A stretch of 64,000 nucleotides of DNA from Amycolatopsis balhimycina FH 1894 (GTDB taxonomy: Bacteria; Actinomycetota; Actinomycetes; Mycobacteriales; Pseudonocardiaceae), in NCBI RefSeq assembly GCF_000384295.1, contig NZ_KB913037.1, positions 6,759,533-6,823,532 on the forward strand, written 5' to 3'. How positions within the stretch are numbered: the stretch's first letter is position 1; each line of letters opens with the position of its first letter. Shown piece after piece: positions 27,502-35,524 of the stretch. The translations under genes and the position numbers were made by a program. The notes under the pieces were generated by a model. It did not search any database. It was not told the DNA's origin and worked only from the letters and a program-made list of their open reading frames with translations.

Positions 27502-27871
27502 TCTCCAGGACCACCCGCTGCGGGTTCGGCTTGGGCTGCCGATAGCGGGCGGCGTACCGGTTTTCGGCGTCCCGCACGGACTCCGGGTCGTCGCGCAGCA
27601 CCGCGCGTCCCTCCAATGTGGACCACTTCGGGCCGTCGAGCTGGCAGACGGCGACCGGGATGCCGCCGTCGCCCGCGGCGCGCACGAGCCGGGCCTTGAC
27701 CGACGGCGCGAACGTGATCACCCGGGCGAGGCCCGCTTCGAAGTCGACGGTCACGCCGACCGCGACGACGTGCGGGGTGCCGTCCGGGCGGACCGTGGTC
27801 AGCGTGGCCAGCCGTCGCTCGGTCCAGAACGCGCGGAAGTCCGGGCCGCGGCCGTCGAGGTCGATCTTCAT
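27470..27871 (-). CDS. PPOX-class flavin/F420-binding split-barrel protein
   Basis: A 133-residue pyridoxamine-5'-phosphate-oxidase-like split barrel. FRAFWTERRLATLTTVRPDGTPHVVAVGVTVDFEAG and VLRDDPESVRDAENRYAARYRQPKPNPQRVVLEITVTRVLG match small F420- or FMN-dependent members. The reaction is unknown; relatives reduce F420-linked substrates or bind haem. ATG at 27871 begins the conserved part; a longer frame upstream is not supported. It converges on the TetR gene. Confidence 0.85.
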   Translation of the reverse strand: MKIDLDGRGPDFRAFWTERRLATLTTVRPDGTPHVVAVGVTVDFEAGLARVITFAPSVKARLVRAAGDGGIPVAVCQLDGPKWSTLEGRAVLRDDPESVRDAENRYAARYRQPKPNPQRVVLEITVTRVLGNA

Positions 27872-27933
27872 GGTGCCCACGCTAGTCCGTCCGGGTGCCC
27901 GGGCCGCGGGAGGACCCACGCACGGTGATAGTA

Positions 27934-27946
27934 AGGAAAGTTTCCT
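27934..27946. promoter_or_regulatory. palindrome AGGAAA-G-TTTCCT upstream of the GH8 gene
   Basis: A perfect 13-bp palindrome, imperfectly extended to 17 bp, 80 bp before the GH8 start codon and just upstream of TTGACC (27954-27959), a possible -35 element. The arrangement fits an operator controlling a secreted polysaccharide hydrolase; the regulator is unknown. Confidence 0.5.
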
Positions 27947-28026
27947 AACAGTCTTGACCTGGTCTTGAACCTTCTGTCAGGCTCTGATCACCTTCGCCGC
28001 AGTCAACGATGTCTTACGGAGGAGCC

Positions 28027-29235
28027 ATGAAGAGAGTCGTCCGCGCGGTGGTGGTTTCGGCCGCGCTCGCCGCGGGGCTGCTGAGCGTGCCGACGGCCGC
28101 GTCCGCGGCCGGCACGCCGTACGTGCCGGGAACGCTGCGGCCTTCCGTCTCGCAGGCCACGCAGGATGCCGCGGTGCAGAAGTACTACGACTTCTGGAAG
28201 AAGAACTTCCTGACGACCAAGTGCGGCAGCGGCACCTACGCCGTGCTGTCCAAGGACGCCGACCACTCCTTCGTCGCCGAGGGCGAGGGCTACGGCATGA
28301 CGATCTCGGCGATGATGGCGGACAAGGACCCGCAGGCGCGCTCGATCGTCGACGGGATCCTGAAGTTCGTGAAGGCGCACCCGTCGGTCAACAACAAGGA
28401 CCTCCACGCGGCCGAGCAGGATTCGAAGTGCAAGAGCGTCAACGGCAGCGACTCCGCCACCGACGGCGACCTCGAAATCGCCTACGGCCTGTTGATCGCG
28501 GACAAGAAGTGGGGCAGTGCCGGGTCCGTCGACTACAAGGCCGAAGCCGTCCGGATCATCAACGCGATCAAGAAGAGCGAGGTGAGCGGCTCGACGAAGT
28601 TCACCGCGCTCGGCGACTGGGGCATCGACGACTCGAAGTACAAGAACAGCTCGCGCTCGTCGGACTGGATGCCGGGCCACCTGCGCGCGTTCGCCGCGGC
28701 GACGGGTGACAGCTTCTGGGACTCCGTCCGCACCCGCGCGGAGACGGCGGTGAGCCAGCTGCAGTCGTCGTACGCGCCGAACACCGGGCTACTGCCGGAC
28801 TTCGTGGTCAACACGAACTCGACGCCCAAGCCGGCGCCGTCGAACTTCCTCGAGGGCCCGTACGACGGCAAGTACAGCTGGAACGCCTGCCGCGACCCGT
28901 GGCGTCTCGGCGCGGACGCGATCTCGGCTTCGGGCAGTGCGGCGGTGTCGCAGGTCCGCAAGATGAACACGTGGATCAAGTCGGCCACGGGCGGCGACCC
29001 GGCGAAGATCCAGAGCGGCTACTCGCTGGCGGGCTCGAAGACCGAAAGCGGTCAGCACCCGTGCTTCACGGCCCCGTTCGCGGTGGCGGCGATGACGGAC
29101 CCGGGCAGTCAGGCGTGGCTGGACAAGCTGTGGACGGCGATCTCGACGTGGTCCCCGGACGCGACGGACTACTACGGAACAGGCATCACGGTCCAGGTCC
29201 TGCTCATCCTGACCGGCAACTACGTGGCCGCGTAG
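28027..29235 (+). CDS. secreted glycoside hydrolase family 8 (endoglucanase/chitosanase type)
   Basis: A 402-residue secreted enzyme: signal peptide of about 28 residues ending ASA-AG, then a GH8 (alpha/alpha)6 domain to the end. The general acid is expected at Glu85 in VAEGEGYGM, and the GH8 signature SATDGDLEIAYGL holds the conserved Asp146. Family members hydrolyse cellulose, chitosan, xylan or lichenan; no carbohydrate-binding module is attached, so the substrate is open. The start at 28027 is chosen because GGAGGA directly precedes it and it begins the signal peptide. A perfect 26-bp hairpin follows the stop. Confidence 0.93.
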   Translation: MKRVVRAVVVSAALAAGLLSVPTAASAAGTPYVPGTLRPSVSQATQDAAVQKYYDFWKKNFLTTKCGSGTYAVLSKDADHSFVAEGEGYGMTISAMMADKDPQARSIVDGILKFVKAHPSVNNKDLHAAEQDSKCKSVNGSDSATDGDLEIAYGLLIADKKWGSAGSVDYKAEAVRIINAIKKSEVSGSTKFTALGDWGIDDSKYKNSSRSSDWMPGHLRAFAAATGDSFWDSVRTRAETAVSQLQSSYAPNTGLLPDFVVNTNSTPKPAPSNFLEGPYDGKYSWNACRDPWRLGADAISASGSAAVSQVRKMNTWIKSATGGDPAKIQSGYSLAGSKTESGQHPCFTAPFAVAAMTDPGSQAWLDKLWTAISTWSPDATDYYGTGITVQVLLILTGNYVAA

Positions 29236-29241
29236 GGCAAA

Positions 29242-29296
29242 GTTCGTGAAGGCCACCTTGAGGAACTACAAGTTCCTCAAGGTGGCCTTCACGAAC
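29242..29296. terminator. perfect 26-bp stem-loop between convergent genes
   Basis: Arms 29242-29267 and 29271-29296 are exact complements around an ACA loop. It sits 7 bp after the GH8 stop and 27 bp from the stop of the convergent oxidoreductase, so it can end transcription from both sides. The very long perfect arms are more than a terminator needs and suggest a dispersed repeat element. Confidence 0.85.
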
Positions 29297-29322
29297 ATCG
29301 GAAAAGAGTGTGCCCGGCGGGC

Positions 29323-30306
29323 TCAGCTGGGTTCGCGCAGTGGGAGCCCCGCGGCGCGGTAGATCTCGTCGATCACCGTCATCGTCTCCACCGCGTCCGC
29401 CGCCGACGTCTTGACCGGCTCGCCCTTCAGCACCGCCGCCGCGAACGCGTCCAGCTGGTACGCGTACGACGCCCGGCGCGGGAACTTCTCCGTGCGCCGC
29501 GTTTCGCCGACCCGGACGGAAAGCCGGTGGTAGGCCTGCGGGCCCACCGGGTTCAGCACCGCCAGCGAGCCGCGTGAGCCGATCACCTTCGCGCTGATCT
29601 TGAGCAGCGAGGACGACCACATCGAGCACTCGATCCGGCCCGTGTGGCCGGACGGGTACGCGAGCTCCGCCGTCATCGCCCGGTCGACCCGGGGTGAGCG
29701 CAGCTTCGCCGAAGCCGAAACGACCGAAGGGGTCTCGCCGCCGAAGATGCGGGCCATGTGGACCGCGTAGCAGCCCGCGTCCATCGTCGCGCCGCCCGCC
29801 AGGTCGTAGTTGTAGCGGATGTCCGAGAACTTGGGCAGCGGGAAGCACAACGCGGTCTCGACCCGCTGAAGCGAACCCAGCTCGCCCGACGCCACGATCT
29901 CCTCGACCCGCAGGGATAGGGGGTGGTAGCGGTAGTGGAACGCCTCCATCACCACGCGGTCCGAACCGGCGGCCAAGCCGGCGATCTCCCGCGCCTCCGC
30001 CGCGTTGGCCGTGAACGGCTTCTCGCACAGCACGTGCTTGCCCGCCTCGAGAGCGGCCCGGGTCCAGCGTCCGTGCAGGCCGTTCGGCAGTGGGTTGTAG
30101 ACCGCGTCGATGTCCGGGTCGGCGAGCAGTGCTTCGTAGGACGAATGCACCCGTGGCACGCCGTGCTTGGTCGCAAACGCTTGCGCCCGCTCCGGGGACC
30201 GGGCCGCGACGGCCACGACCTCGACGTCGGCGTTCGATGCGGCGGGCTTGATCAAGGCAGCGGGGGCGATGCGAGCCGCCCCCAGGACGCCGATCCGCAG
30301 GCTCAT
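29323..30306 (-). CDS. Gfo/Idh/MocA-family oxidoreductase
   Basis: A 327-residue NAD(P)-dependent oxidoreductase of the Gfo/Idh/MocA family. Rossmann motif GVLGAARIAPAAL at the start, then the family motif HVLCEKPFTANAAEA, and MEAFHYRYHP in the second domain. Members oxidise or reduce sugars, inositols or related compounds. It diverges from the amino-acid-type ABC operon and shares its intergenic region, including the CAAC-N5-GTTG sites, so joint control is likely. Confidence 0.93.
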   Translation of the reverse strand: MSLRIGVLGAARIAPAALIKPAASNADVEVVAVAARSPERAQAFATKHGVPRVHSSYEALLADPDIDAVYNPLPNGLHGRWTRAALEAGKHVLCEKPFTANAAEAREIAGLAAGSDRVVMEAFHYRYHPLSLRVEEIVASGELGSLQRVETALCFPLPKFSDIRYNYDLAGGATMDAGCYAVHMARIFGGETPSVVSASAKLRSPRVDRAMTAELAYPSGHTGRIECSMWSSSLLKISAKVIGSRGSLAVLNPVGPQAYHRLSVRVGETRRTEKFPRRASYAYQLDAFAAAVLKGEPVKTSAADAVETMTVIDEIYRAAGLPLREPS

Positions 30307-30334
30307 GGCGCGAAGTTAGCACCGAATCGCGATT

Positions 30335-30369
30335 TCAACACATGGTTGACCTCTTCAACACTGAGTTGT
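30335..30369. promoter_or_regulatory. tandem operator TCAAC-N5-GTTGA
   Basis: Site 1, TCAACACATGGTTGA (30335-30349), is a perfect 5-5-5 palindrome; site 2, TCAACACTGAGTTGT (30355-30369), differs at one end base. Centres are 20 bp apart, two helical turns. They sit between the divergent oxidoreductase and ABC genes. The DNA-binding end of the aminotransferase-regulator fusion in the same operon is the best candidate ligand. Confidence 0.65.
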
Positions 30370-30403
30370 AGCGTTCCGGCCAGTCGAACTGTGGAGGTCC
30401 GTT

Positions 30404-31354
30404 ATGTCCCGTTCTCGTGTTGTGCAGGCGGGAGTGTTGCTCGCGAGCGTCGCCGTGCTGGTGACGGCTTGTGGTGGCGGTCCGGACGGTGCGGGCGGGA
30501 CGTCGCAGGCCGCCGGCGCGCCCGCTTCGGGCATCCCGGACACCGCCGCCATCGTCCAGGGCGTGCAGAAGGACGCCCAGCTCAACGCGGCTCTGCCGGA
30601 CACCGTCAAGCAGGCGGGCCTGCGCCTGGCCTCGAACCTGCAGTCCGCGCCCAACAACTTCTACGCCGCCGACGGCAAGACCCCGATCGGCTACGAGGTC
30701 GACCTCGCCAAGGCGATCGCCGCCAAGCTCGGCGTCACCGTGACCCACCAGGACATGGCGTTCGGCTCGCTCATCACCAGCCTCCAGTCCGGCCGCATCG
30801 ACCTGACCATGGCCGGGATGAACGACACCAAGGCCCGCCAGGCCCAGATCGACTTCGTCGACTACTTCACCTCGGGCATCACGATCATGATCCGCAAGGG
30901 CAACCCGGACGGCATCACCGGGCCGGACACGCTCTGCGGCAAGAACGTCGCCGTCGTGCAGGGCACCAGCCACCAGAAGTTCGCCGCCGAGCAGAGCACC
31001 AAGTGCACCCAAGCCGGGAAGCCCGCGGTCACCGTCACCGCGACCGACAGCGACAACCAGAACCAGAACCAGCTGCGCACCGGCCGCGTGCAGGCCATCC
31101 TCAACGACCTGCCCAGCGCCGTCTACATCTCGCGGACGGCGGGCGAGGGCAAGTTCTTCGAGGTCGTCCCCGGCGAGCCGATCGACGGCGGCCCGTACGG
31201 TATCGGCGTCAACAAGGCCAACACGGCGTTGCGGGACTCCGTGCAGAAGGCGCTGCAGGCCCTGATCACCGACGGCACCTACGGCAAGATCCTCCAGGCC
31301 TGGGGCGTCGAGCAGGGCGCGATCAAGGAGGCCGCGGTCAATGGCGGGTCCTGA
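30404..31354 (+). CDS. ABC transporter substrate-binding lipoprotein (polar amino acid type)
   Basis: A 316-residue lipoprotein with lipobox VTAC (Cys near residue 24) and a family 3 solute-binding domain: GYEVDLAKAIAAKLGVTVTHQDMAFGSLITSLQSGRIDLTMAGMNDTKAR is the classic ligand region, described here in part. It should deliver an amino acid or opine-like ligand to the permease encoded next (14-bp overlap). The promoter region carries a tandem operator. Confidence 0.94.
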   Translation: MSRSRVVQAGVLLASVAVLVTACGGGPDGAGGTSQAAGAPASGIPDTAAIVQGVQKDAQLNAALPDTVKQAGLRLASNLQSAPNNFYAADGKTPIGYEVDLAKAIAAKLGVTVTHQDMAFGSLITSLQSGRIDLTMAGMNDTKARQAQIDFVDYFTSGITIMIRKGNPDGITGPDTLCGKNVAVVQGTSHQKFAAEQSTKCTQAGKPAVTVTATDSDNQNQNQLRTGRVQAILNDLPSAVYISRTAGEGKFFEVVPGEPIDGGPYGIGVNKANTALRDSVQKALQALITDGTYGKILQAWGVEQGAIKEAAVNGGS

Positions 31355-32228
31355 ACCGCTTCCCATCGTCAGGCTGAGGCACTGGGGCCGCTGGGTCGCC
31401 GCCGGGATAATCCTCGCGCTGCTCGTGTTGCTGGGTATCGCGCTCGGCAACGCGCAGATCGCGTGGAACCAGGTCCCCGACTTCGTCTTCTACCGCATCA
31501 TGGCGACCGGCCTGCTCAACACCGTCGTGCTGGCCGTGCTGTCGCAGGCCGTCGCGATCGTGCTCGGCATCGTCATCGCCCTGCTGCGGCGCAGCGCCAA
31601 CCCGGTCGCCCGGTGGTTCGCCGCCGGGTACATCTGGATCTTCCGCGGCTTGCCCGTGCTGCTGCAGATCCTGCTCTGGTACAACCTGGCGCTCGTCTTC
31701 CCGGTGATCGACATCCCGTTCCTCGTCCACGAGCAGACGAACGTGCTGATCAGCGCGTTCACCGCCGCGTTCCTCGGCCTGGCACTCAACGAAAGCGCGT
31801 ACATGGCCGAGATCGTCCGGGCCGGGCTGAACAGCGTCGACAGCGGGCAGGCCGAGGCGGCGAAGTCGATCGGCATGACGCCGGCGGCGACGCTGCGCCG
31901 GGTGGTGCTGCCGCAGGCCATGCGCGTGATCATCCCGCCCACCGGCAACGACTTCATCAACATGCTCAAGGGCACGTCGATGGCGTCGGTGATCGGCGTG
32001 ACCGAGCTGATCCACGCGGCCAACAACATCTCGTCCAACAACCTCCTGGTGATGGAGACGCTGCTGGCCGCGGCCGTCTGGTACATGGTCGTGGTGACCG
32101 TCGCCGGCGTCGGCCAGCACTACCTGGAACGCGCGTTCGGCAACCCTGATCAGCTGGACCGCGGGCCGCTCGCCCGCGCGGGCAAGGCGTTGCGCGGCGT
32201 GCCGCTGGTGAGGAGTGCCCGTGTCTGA
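31341..32228 (+). CDS. ABC transporter permease (polar amino acid type)
   Basis: A 295-residue HisM/GlnP-type permease with about five membrane helices. The EAA loop is EAAKSIGMTPAATLRRVVLPQAMRVIIPPTGN, expected to contact the ATPase. Only one permease gene is present, so it probably forms a homodimer. It overlaps the binding-protein gene and the ATPase gene. Confidence 0.95.
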   Translation: MAGPEPLPIVRLRHWGRWVAAGIILALLVLLGIALGNAQIAWNQVPDFVFYRIMATGLLNTVVLAVLSQAVAIVLGIVIALLRRSANPVARWFAAGYIWIFRGLPVLLQILLWYNLALVFPVIDIPFLVHEQTNVLISAFTAAFLGLALNESAYMAEIVRAGLNSVDSGQAEAAKSIGMTPAATLRRVVLPQAMRVIIPPTGNDFINMLKGTSMASVIGVTELIHAANNISSNNLLVMETLLAAAVWYMVVVTVAGVGQHYLERAFGNPDQLDRGPLARAGKALRGVPLVRSARV

Positions 32229-32988
32229 GCCGCTGCTGCGCGCCGTCGGCGTCCGGAAGTCCTACGGTCACACCGAAGTCCTCGGCGGGATCGACCTCGA
32301 AGTCCACAAGGGACAGGTCGTCTGCCTGCTCGGCCCGTCCGGCGCCGGGAAGAGCACGTTCCTGCGCTGCATCAACCACCTGGAGACCATCGACGCCGGC
32401 CAGATCTGGGTCGACGGCGAGCCGATCGGCTTCCGGCAGCGCGGTGGAAAACTGTACGAACTGCGCGAACGCGAGGTCGCCCGCCAGCGCCGTGACATCG
32501 GCATGGTGTTCCAGCGGTTCAACCTCTTCGCGCACCGGACGGCCCTGGAGAACGTCGTCGAGGGCCCGATCCGGGTACTCGGCGTCAAACCGGACGCTGC
32601 CCGCAAGCAGGGCCTCGAATTGCTGGATCGGGTGGGCCTCGGGCATCGCGGTGACGCCTACCCGGCGCAGCTGTCCGGCGGGCAGCAGCAACGCGTCGCG
32701 ATCGCCCGGTCGCTGGCGATGAAGCCGAAACTGATGCTGTTCGACGAGCCGACGTCGGCCCTCGATCCGGAGCTGGTCGGCGAGGTCCTCGAGGTCATGA
32801 GTACGTTGGCGGGGGAGGGGATGACGATGGTCGTCGTGACGCACGAAATGAGCTTCGCCGCGGAGGCCGCCGACGAGGTGGTGTTCCTGGCCGACGGCGC
32901 CGTCGTCGAGACCGGTCCGCCGTCGGAGGTGCTGAGCGCGCCGAAGCACGACCGCACCCGGCAGTTCCTGGCGAGGATCCTCGCGTGA
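32221..32988 (+). CDS. ABC transporter ATP-binding protein (polar amino acid type)
   Basis: A 255-residue ATPase with Walker A GPSGAGKST, Q-loop FQRFNLF, signature LSGGQQQR, Walker B LMLFDEP and the switch histidine in VVTHEM. It matches GlnQ/HisP-type ATPases. GTG at 32221 is chosen as it follows GAGGAG; a GTG two codons upstream is possible. The stop overlaps the GTG of the fusion gene, so it is co-translated with it. Confidence 0.95.
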   Translation: MSEPLLRAVGVRKSYGHTEVLGGIDLEVHKGQVVCLLGPSGAGKSTFLRCINHLETIDAGQIWVDGEPIGFRQRGGKLYELREREVARQRRDIGMVFQRFNLFAHRTALENVVEGPIRVLGVKPDAARKQGLELLDRVGLGHRGDAYPAQLSGGQQQRVAIARSLAMKPKLMLFDEPTSALDPELVGEVLEVMSTLAGEGMTMVVVTHEMSFAAEAADEVVFLADGAVVETGPPSEVLSAPKHDRTRQFLARILA

Positions 32989-34706
32989 CGCGGATTTCGC
33001 CCCGGTACCTGCTCCAGTTCGACGAGCCCGCCGGCTACCTCGACTTCGCCCGCTTCGGCCCGCCGTCGCACGCGGTCCTCGACACGACGGCCGCGCTGCT
33101 GCACCGGGCCACCACGGCCGGTCCGTCCACTGTGGACGAGCTGATGCGGCAGGAGGTCCGGGCCAAGGCCGCCGCGGCCCGGCTGTCCGGTTCGGACACC
33201 GACCACACCGTGCTGCTCCCGCACACCAGTCTGGGCCTGTTCCAGGCCGCGTTCCACAGCGTTGGCGAAGTCCTGGTGCCGGCGGCGGAGTTCCCGGCCA
33301 ACACCTACCCGTGGGCCCGCGCCGAACAGGCTGGGCGCCTGCGTGTCCGCCGGCTGACCGGCGGTTACGTCACCCCCGGGCGGGTGGCGGCGGCGTTGAC
33401 GCCGGAGATCACCACGGTGAGCGTCAGCGCGGTCGACTTCCGCACCGGCTACCGCGCCGACCTGGCGGCCCTGCGCGAGGTCGTCGGCGACCGGCTGCTG
33501 GTCGTCGACGCCATCCAGGGCTTCGGCGTGGCCGACGAGCCCTGGGAAGTCGCCGACGTCCTGGTCGCCGGCGGTCAGAAGTGGCTGCGCGCGGGCTGGG
33601 GAACCGGCTTCGCCGTGTTGTCCGACCGCGCCCTGGAACGGATGGATCCCGTGCTGTCCGGCTGGACCGGCGCCCGCGACCCCGGCCTGTTCGACGACGA
33701 GATCCACCCGCCGGACACGACCGCCCAGGCCTGGTCGCTCTCCAACCTCAGCCCGGTCACGTCCGGCGCGTTCGCCGAGGCACTGGAGCTGGTCGAGGAG
33801 GCCGGGGTCGGCGCCATCGCGGCGCGCATCGCCGAGCGGCTGGGCGAGTTCGAAGAGGTGCTGGCCGCCTGTGGCGCGGAGGTCGTCTCGGCGGTGGACC
33901 GGCGGGCCGGGATCCTGGCGTTCACCCTGCCCGGCCACCCCGCCGAGCAGGTCGGCGCGGCGTTGACGAACGCGGGGATCGCGGCGACCGTGCGGCCCGA
34001 GCACGTCCGGCTCTCCCCGCACGCGTCGACTGCCGAGACGACTTGCGCGGAGTTGCTCCGGGAAGCGCTCGAGACGTTGACCAAGCCACGCGAACCGCTG
34101 GTCGTCCCGGCCGCCGGCGCGACGACGCACGAGGTGCTCACCGCGCTGGTCCCGGCGATCCCGGGGCTGGCGGCGATGCTCGGGCCGGGCAACGAGGTGC
34201 TGCTGCACGACCTGAGCCGGCTGCCGGACTCGATCGTCGCCATCGCGGGTGACCTGACCGGCCGTAGCGTCGGCGGCCCGATGACCGACCTGCTGCTCGG
34301 CCTGGTCCGCCGCGGCACCACCCAGGACCTGACGAACTACCGCACGCACGGCCCCGACGGCCGCCCCATCCGCTCGTCGACGCTGTTCCTGCGTGACGCC
34401 GACGGGGTCGCGGTGGGCTGTCTGTGCGTCAACAGCGTCGACACGGCCGCTTCCGTTGGCGGCAACGGCGAGCCGGAGACTTTCCCCCCGGACGTCGACA
34501 GCCTCCAGCGGTTCCTCGTCGACCGTGCGGTCGCGAAGGCGGGAATCCCGGTGGACCTGATGAAGAAACGGCACAAGGCCGCTGTCGTACGGGAACTCGA
34601 CGAAGCCGGTTATTTCCTCATCAAGGACGCGGTCGACCACCTGGCCGGGCGGCTCGACGTCACCCGGTACACGATCTACAACTACCTCAACGAGATCCGC
34701 GCCTGA
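32985..34706 (+). CDS. class V aminotransferase fused to a YheO/DauR-type regulator
   Basis: A 573-residue two-part protein. Residues 1 to about 380 form a class V PLP enzyme: aspartate in LLVVDAIQGFG (D175) and the PLP lysine in GGQKWLRAGWG (K199), as in isopenicillin-epimerase or cysteine-lyase-like members. Residues about 386-500 match the YheO-type PAS domain (GNEVLLHDLS, GRSVGGPMTDLL, DLTNYRTHGPDGRPIRSS), and about 515-573 the DauR-type helix-turn-helix (AVVRELDEAGYFLIKDAVDHLA...VTRYTIYNYLNEIR). It thus looks like an enzyme that also binds DNA. It is last in the ABC operon, so it may process and sense the imported amino acid. Continuous frame, no sign of error. Confidence 0.88.
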   Translation: MTRISPRYLLQFDEPAGYLDFARFGPPSHAVLDTTAALLHRATTAGPSTVDELMRQEVRAKAAAARLSGSDTDHTVLLPHTSLGLFQAAFHSVGEVLVPAAEFPANTYPWARAEQAGRLRVRRLTGGYVTPGRVAAALTPEITTVSVSAVDFRTGYRADLAALREVVGDRLLVVDAIQGFGVADEPWEVADVLVAGGQKWLRAGWGTGFAVLSDRALERMDPVLSGWTGARDPGLFDDEIHPPDTTAQAWSLSNLSPVTSGAFAEALELVEEAGVGAIAARIAERLGEFEEVLAACGAEVVSAVDRRAGILAFTLPGHPAEQVGAALTNAGIAATVRPEHVRLSPHASTAETTCAELLREALETLTKPREPLVVPAAGATTHEVLTALVPAIPGLAAMLGPGNEVLLHDLSRLPDSIVAIAGDLTGRSVGGPMTDLLLGLVRRGTTQDLTNYRTHGPDGRPIRSSTLFLRDADGVAVGCLCVNSVDTAASVGGNGEPETFPPDVDSLQRFLVDRAVAKAGIPVDLMKKRHKAAVVRELDEAGYFLIKDAVDHLAGRLDVTRYTIYNYLNEIRA

Positions 34707-34760
34707 GGCGTGCCCGAACGGACCTTGTCCGTGCGGCCGTCCGGGCGCACAGTGGCGCAC

Positions 34761-35141
34761 ATGAGCGAACCGGACACGCACCAGGCCCTGGTGCGGCTTG
34801 AAGCGGACGGCGAGGCGGACGCCGAAGAGCTCGACCTGCTCGCCCGCCGGCTGCGCGCCGAGCTGGGTGAGCTCGACGTCGACGTGCTGCCGGTCCCGGG
34901 CGAGCTTCCGCCGGGAGCGAAGGCCGCGGACCCGGTGACGATCGGGTCGCTGATGGTGGCGTTCAGCGCGGCCGGCGGCGTGTTCCCGGGGCTCGTCGAG
35001 ACCCTGCGCGAGTGGCTCGGCAGGCAGGGCGGCCGGCACAAGATCAAGGTGACGATCGACGGTGACACCGTCGAGCTGGAACGGGCGACGTCGGCCGAGC
35101 GCCGGCAGCTGATCGAGGCCTTCGTCCAGCGGCATGGCTAG
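34761..35141 (+). CDS. EACC1-type effector-associated constant component
   Basis: A 126-residue protein resembling the EACC1 family: an N-terminal half (LVRLEADGEADAEELDLLARRLRAELGELDVDVL), a hydrophobic mid-segment (GSLMVAFSAAGGVFPGLVETLREWL) and a C-terminal strand region (HKIKVTIDGDTVELERATSAERRQLIEAFV). Such proteins are encoded directly before caspase-like effectors in proposed bacterial conflict systems. Here the caspase gene follows with an 8-bp overlap but is broken, so this component is probably orphaned. ATG at 34761 is chosen because the conserved part begins there. Confidence 0.8.
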   Translation: MSEPDTHQALVRLEADGEADAEELDLLARRLRAELGELDVDVLPVPGELPPGAKAADPVTIGSLMVAFSAAGGVFPGLVETLREWLGRQGGRHKIKVTIDGDTVELERATSAERRQLIEAFVQRHG

Positions 35142-35406
35142 CCGACACGCGCTGCTGATCGCGACCGAGGCGTACACCGACCCGGCACTGCGGCGGCTGA
35201 CCGCGCCCGGCGGTGACGCGCGGGCCCTGGCCGACCCGAAGGTTCCTTTCATCCAGGCGGGGGTGCTTGCCGTCCTGATGTCGTGGTCCTCGTCGGCGGT
35301 GTCGCGAACGGCTGGATCTTCGTCCTGCTCCTGGTGCTTTTCGCGTTCTTTCTCGGCCGCCTTTCTCGGCCGGGGGCTGTTCCTGCTGGCCCGGCAGTCC
35401 AAATAG
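35134..35406 (+). pseudogene. truncated caspase (EACC1-associated) gene
   Basis: The first ~33 residues (SRHALLIATEAYTDPALRRLTA and PGGDARALAD) match the start of caspase-like proteins paired with EACC1. After that the expected VLxD and the catalytic His/Cys blocks are missing: the frame runs into an unrelated sequence and ends at 35406. In another frame, the same stretch encodes a hydrophobic segment (GWIFVLLLVLFAFFLG, within 35283-35375) that could be the former membrane tail. Together this suggests a large internal deletion with a frame change. Confidence 0.72.
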
Positions 35407-35524
35407 GGACGGTTTCCACCTTTCGTAGGGCATTCGAGGCTGGACCGCCGTTTGCCGTCCCCGGAAGCCGCGTGCGGGACTAGGGTTCACCCGCTCGATG
35501 CAGGAGCCGAAAGGGGAGAAAACA

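Noticed and set aside
35283..35483. Separate small membrane-protein gene
   Set aside because: Its start lies within the caspase remnant and it has no SD; better explained as the frame-shifted tail of the broken caspase gene.
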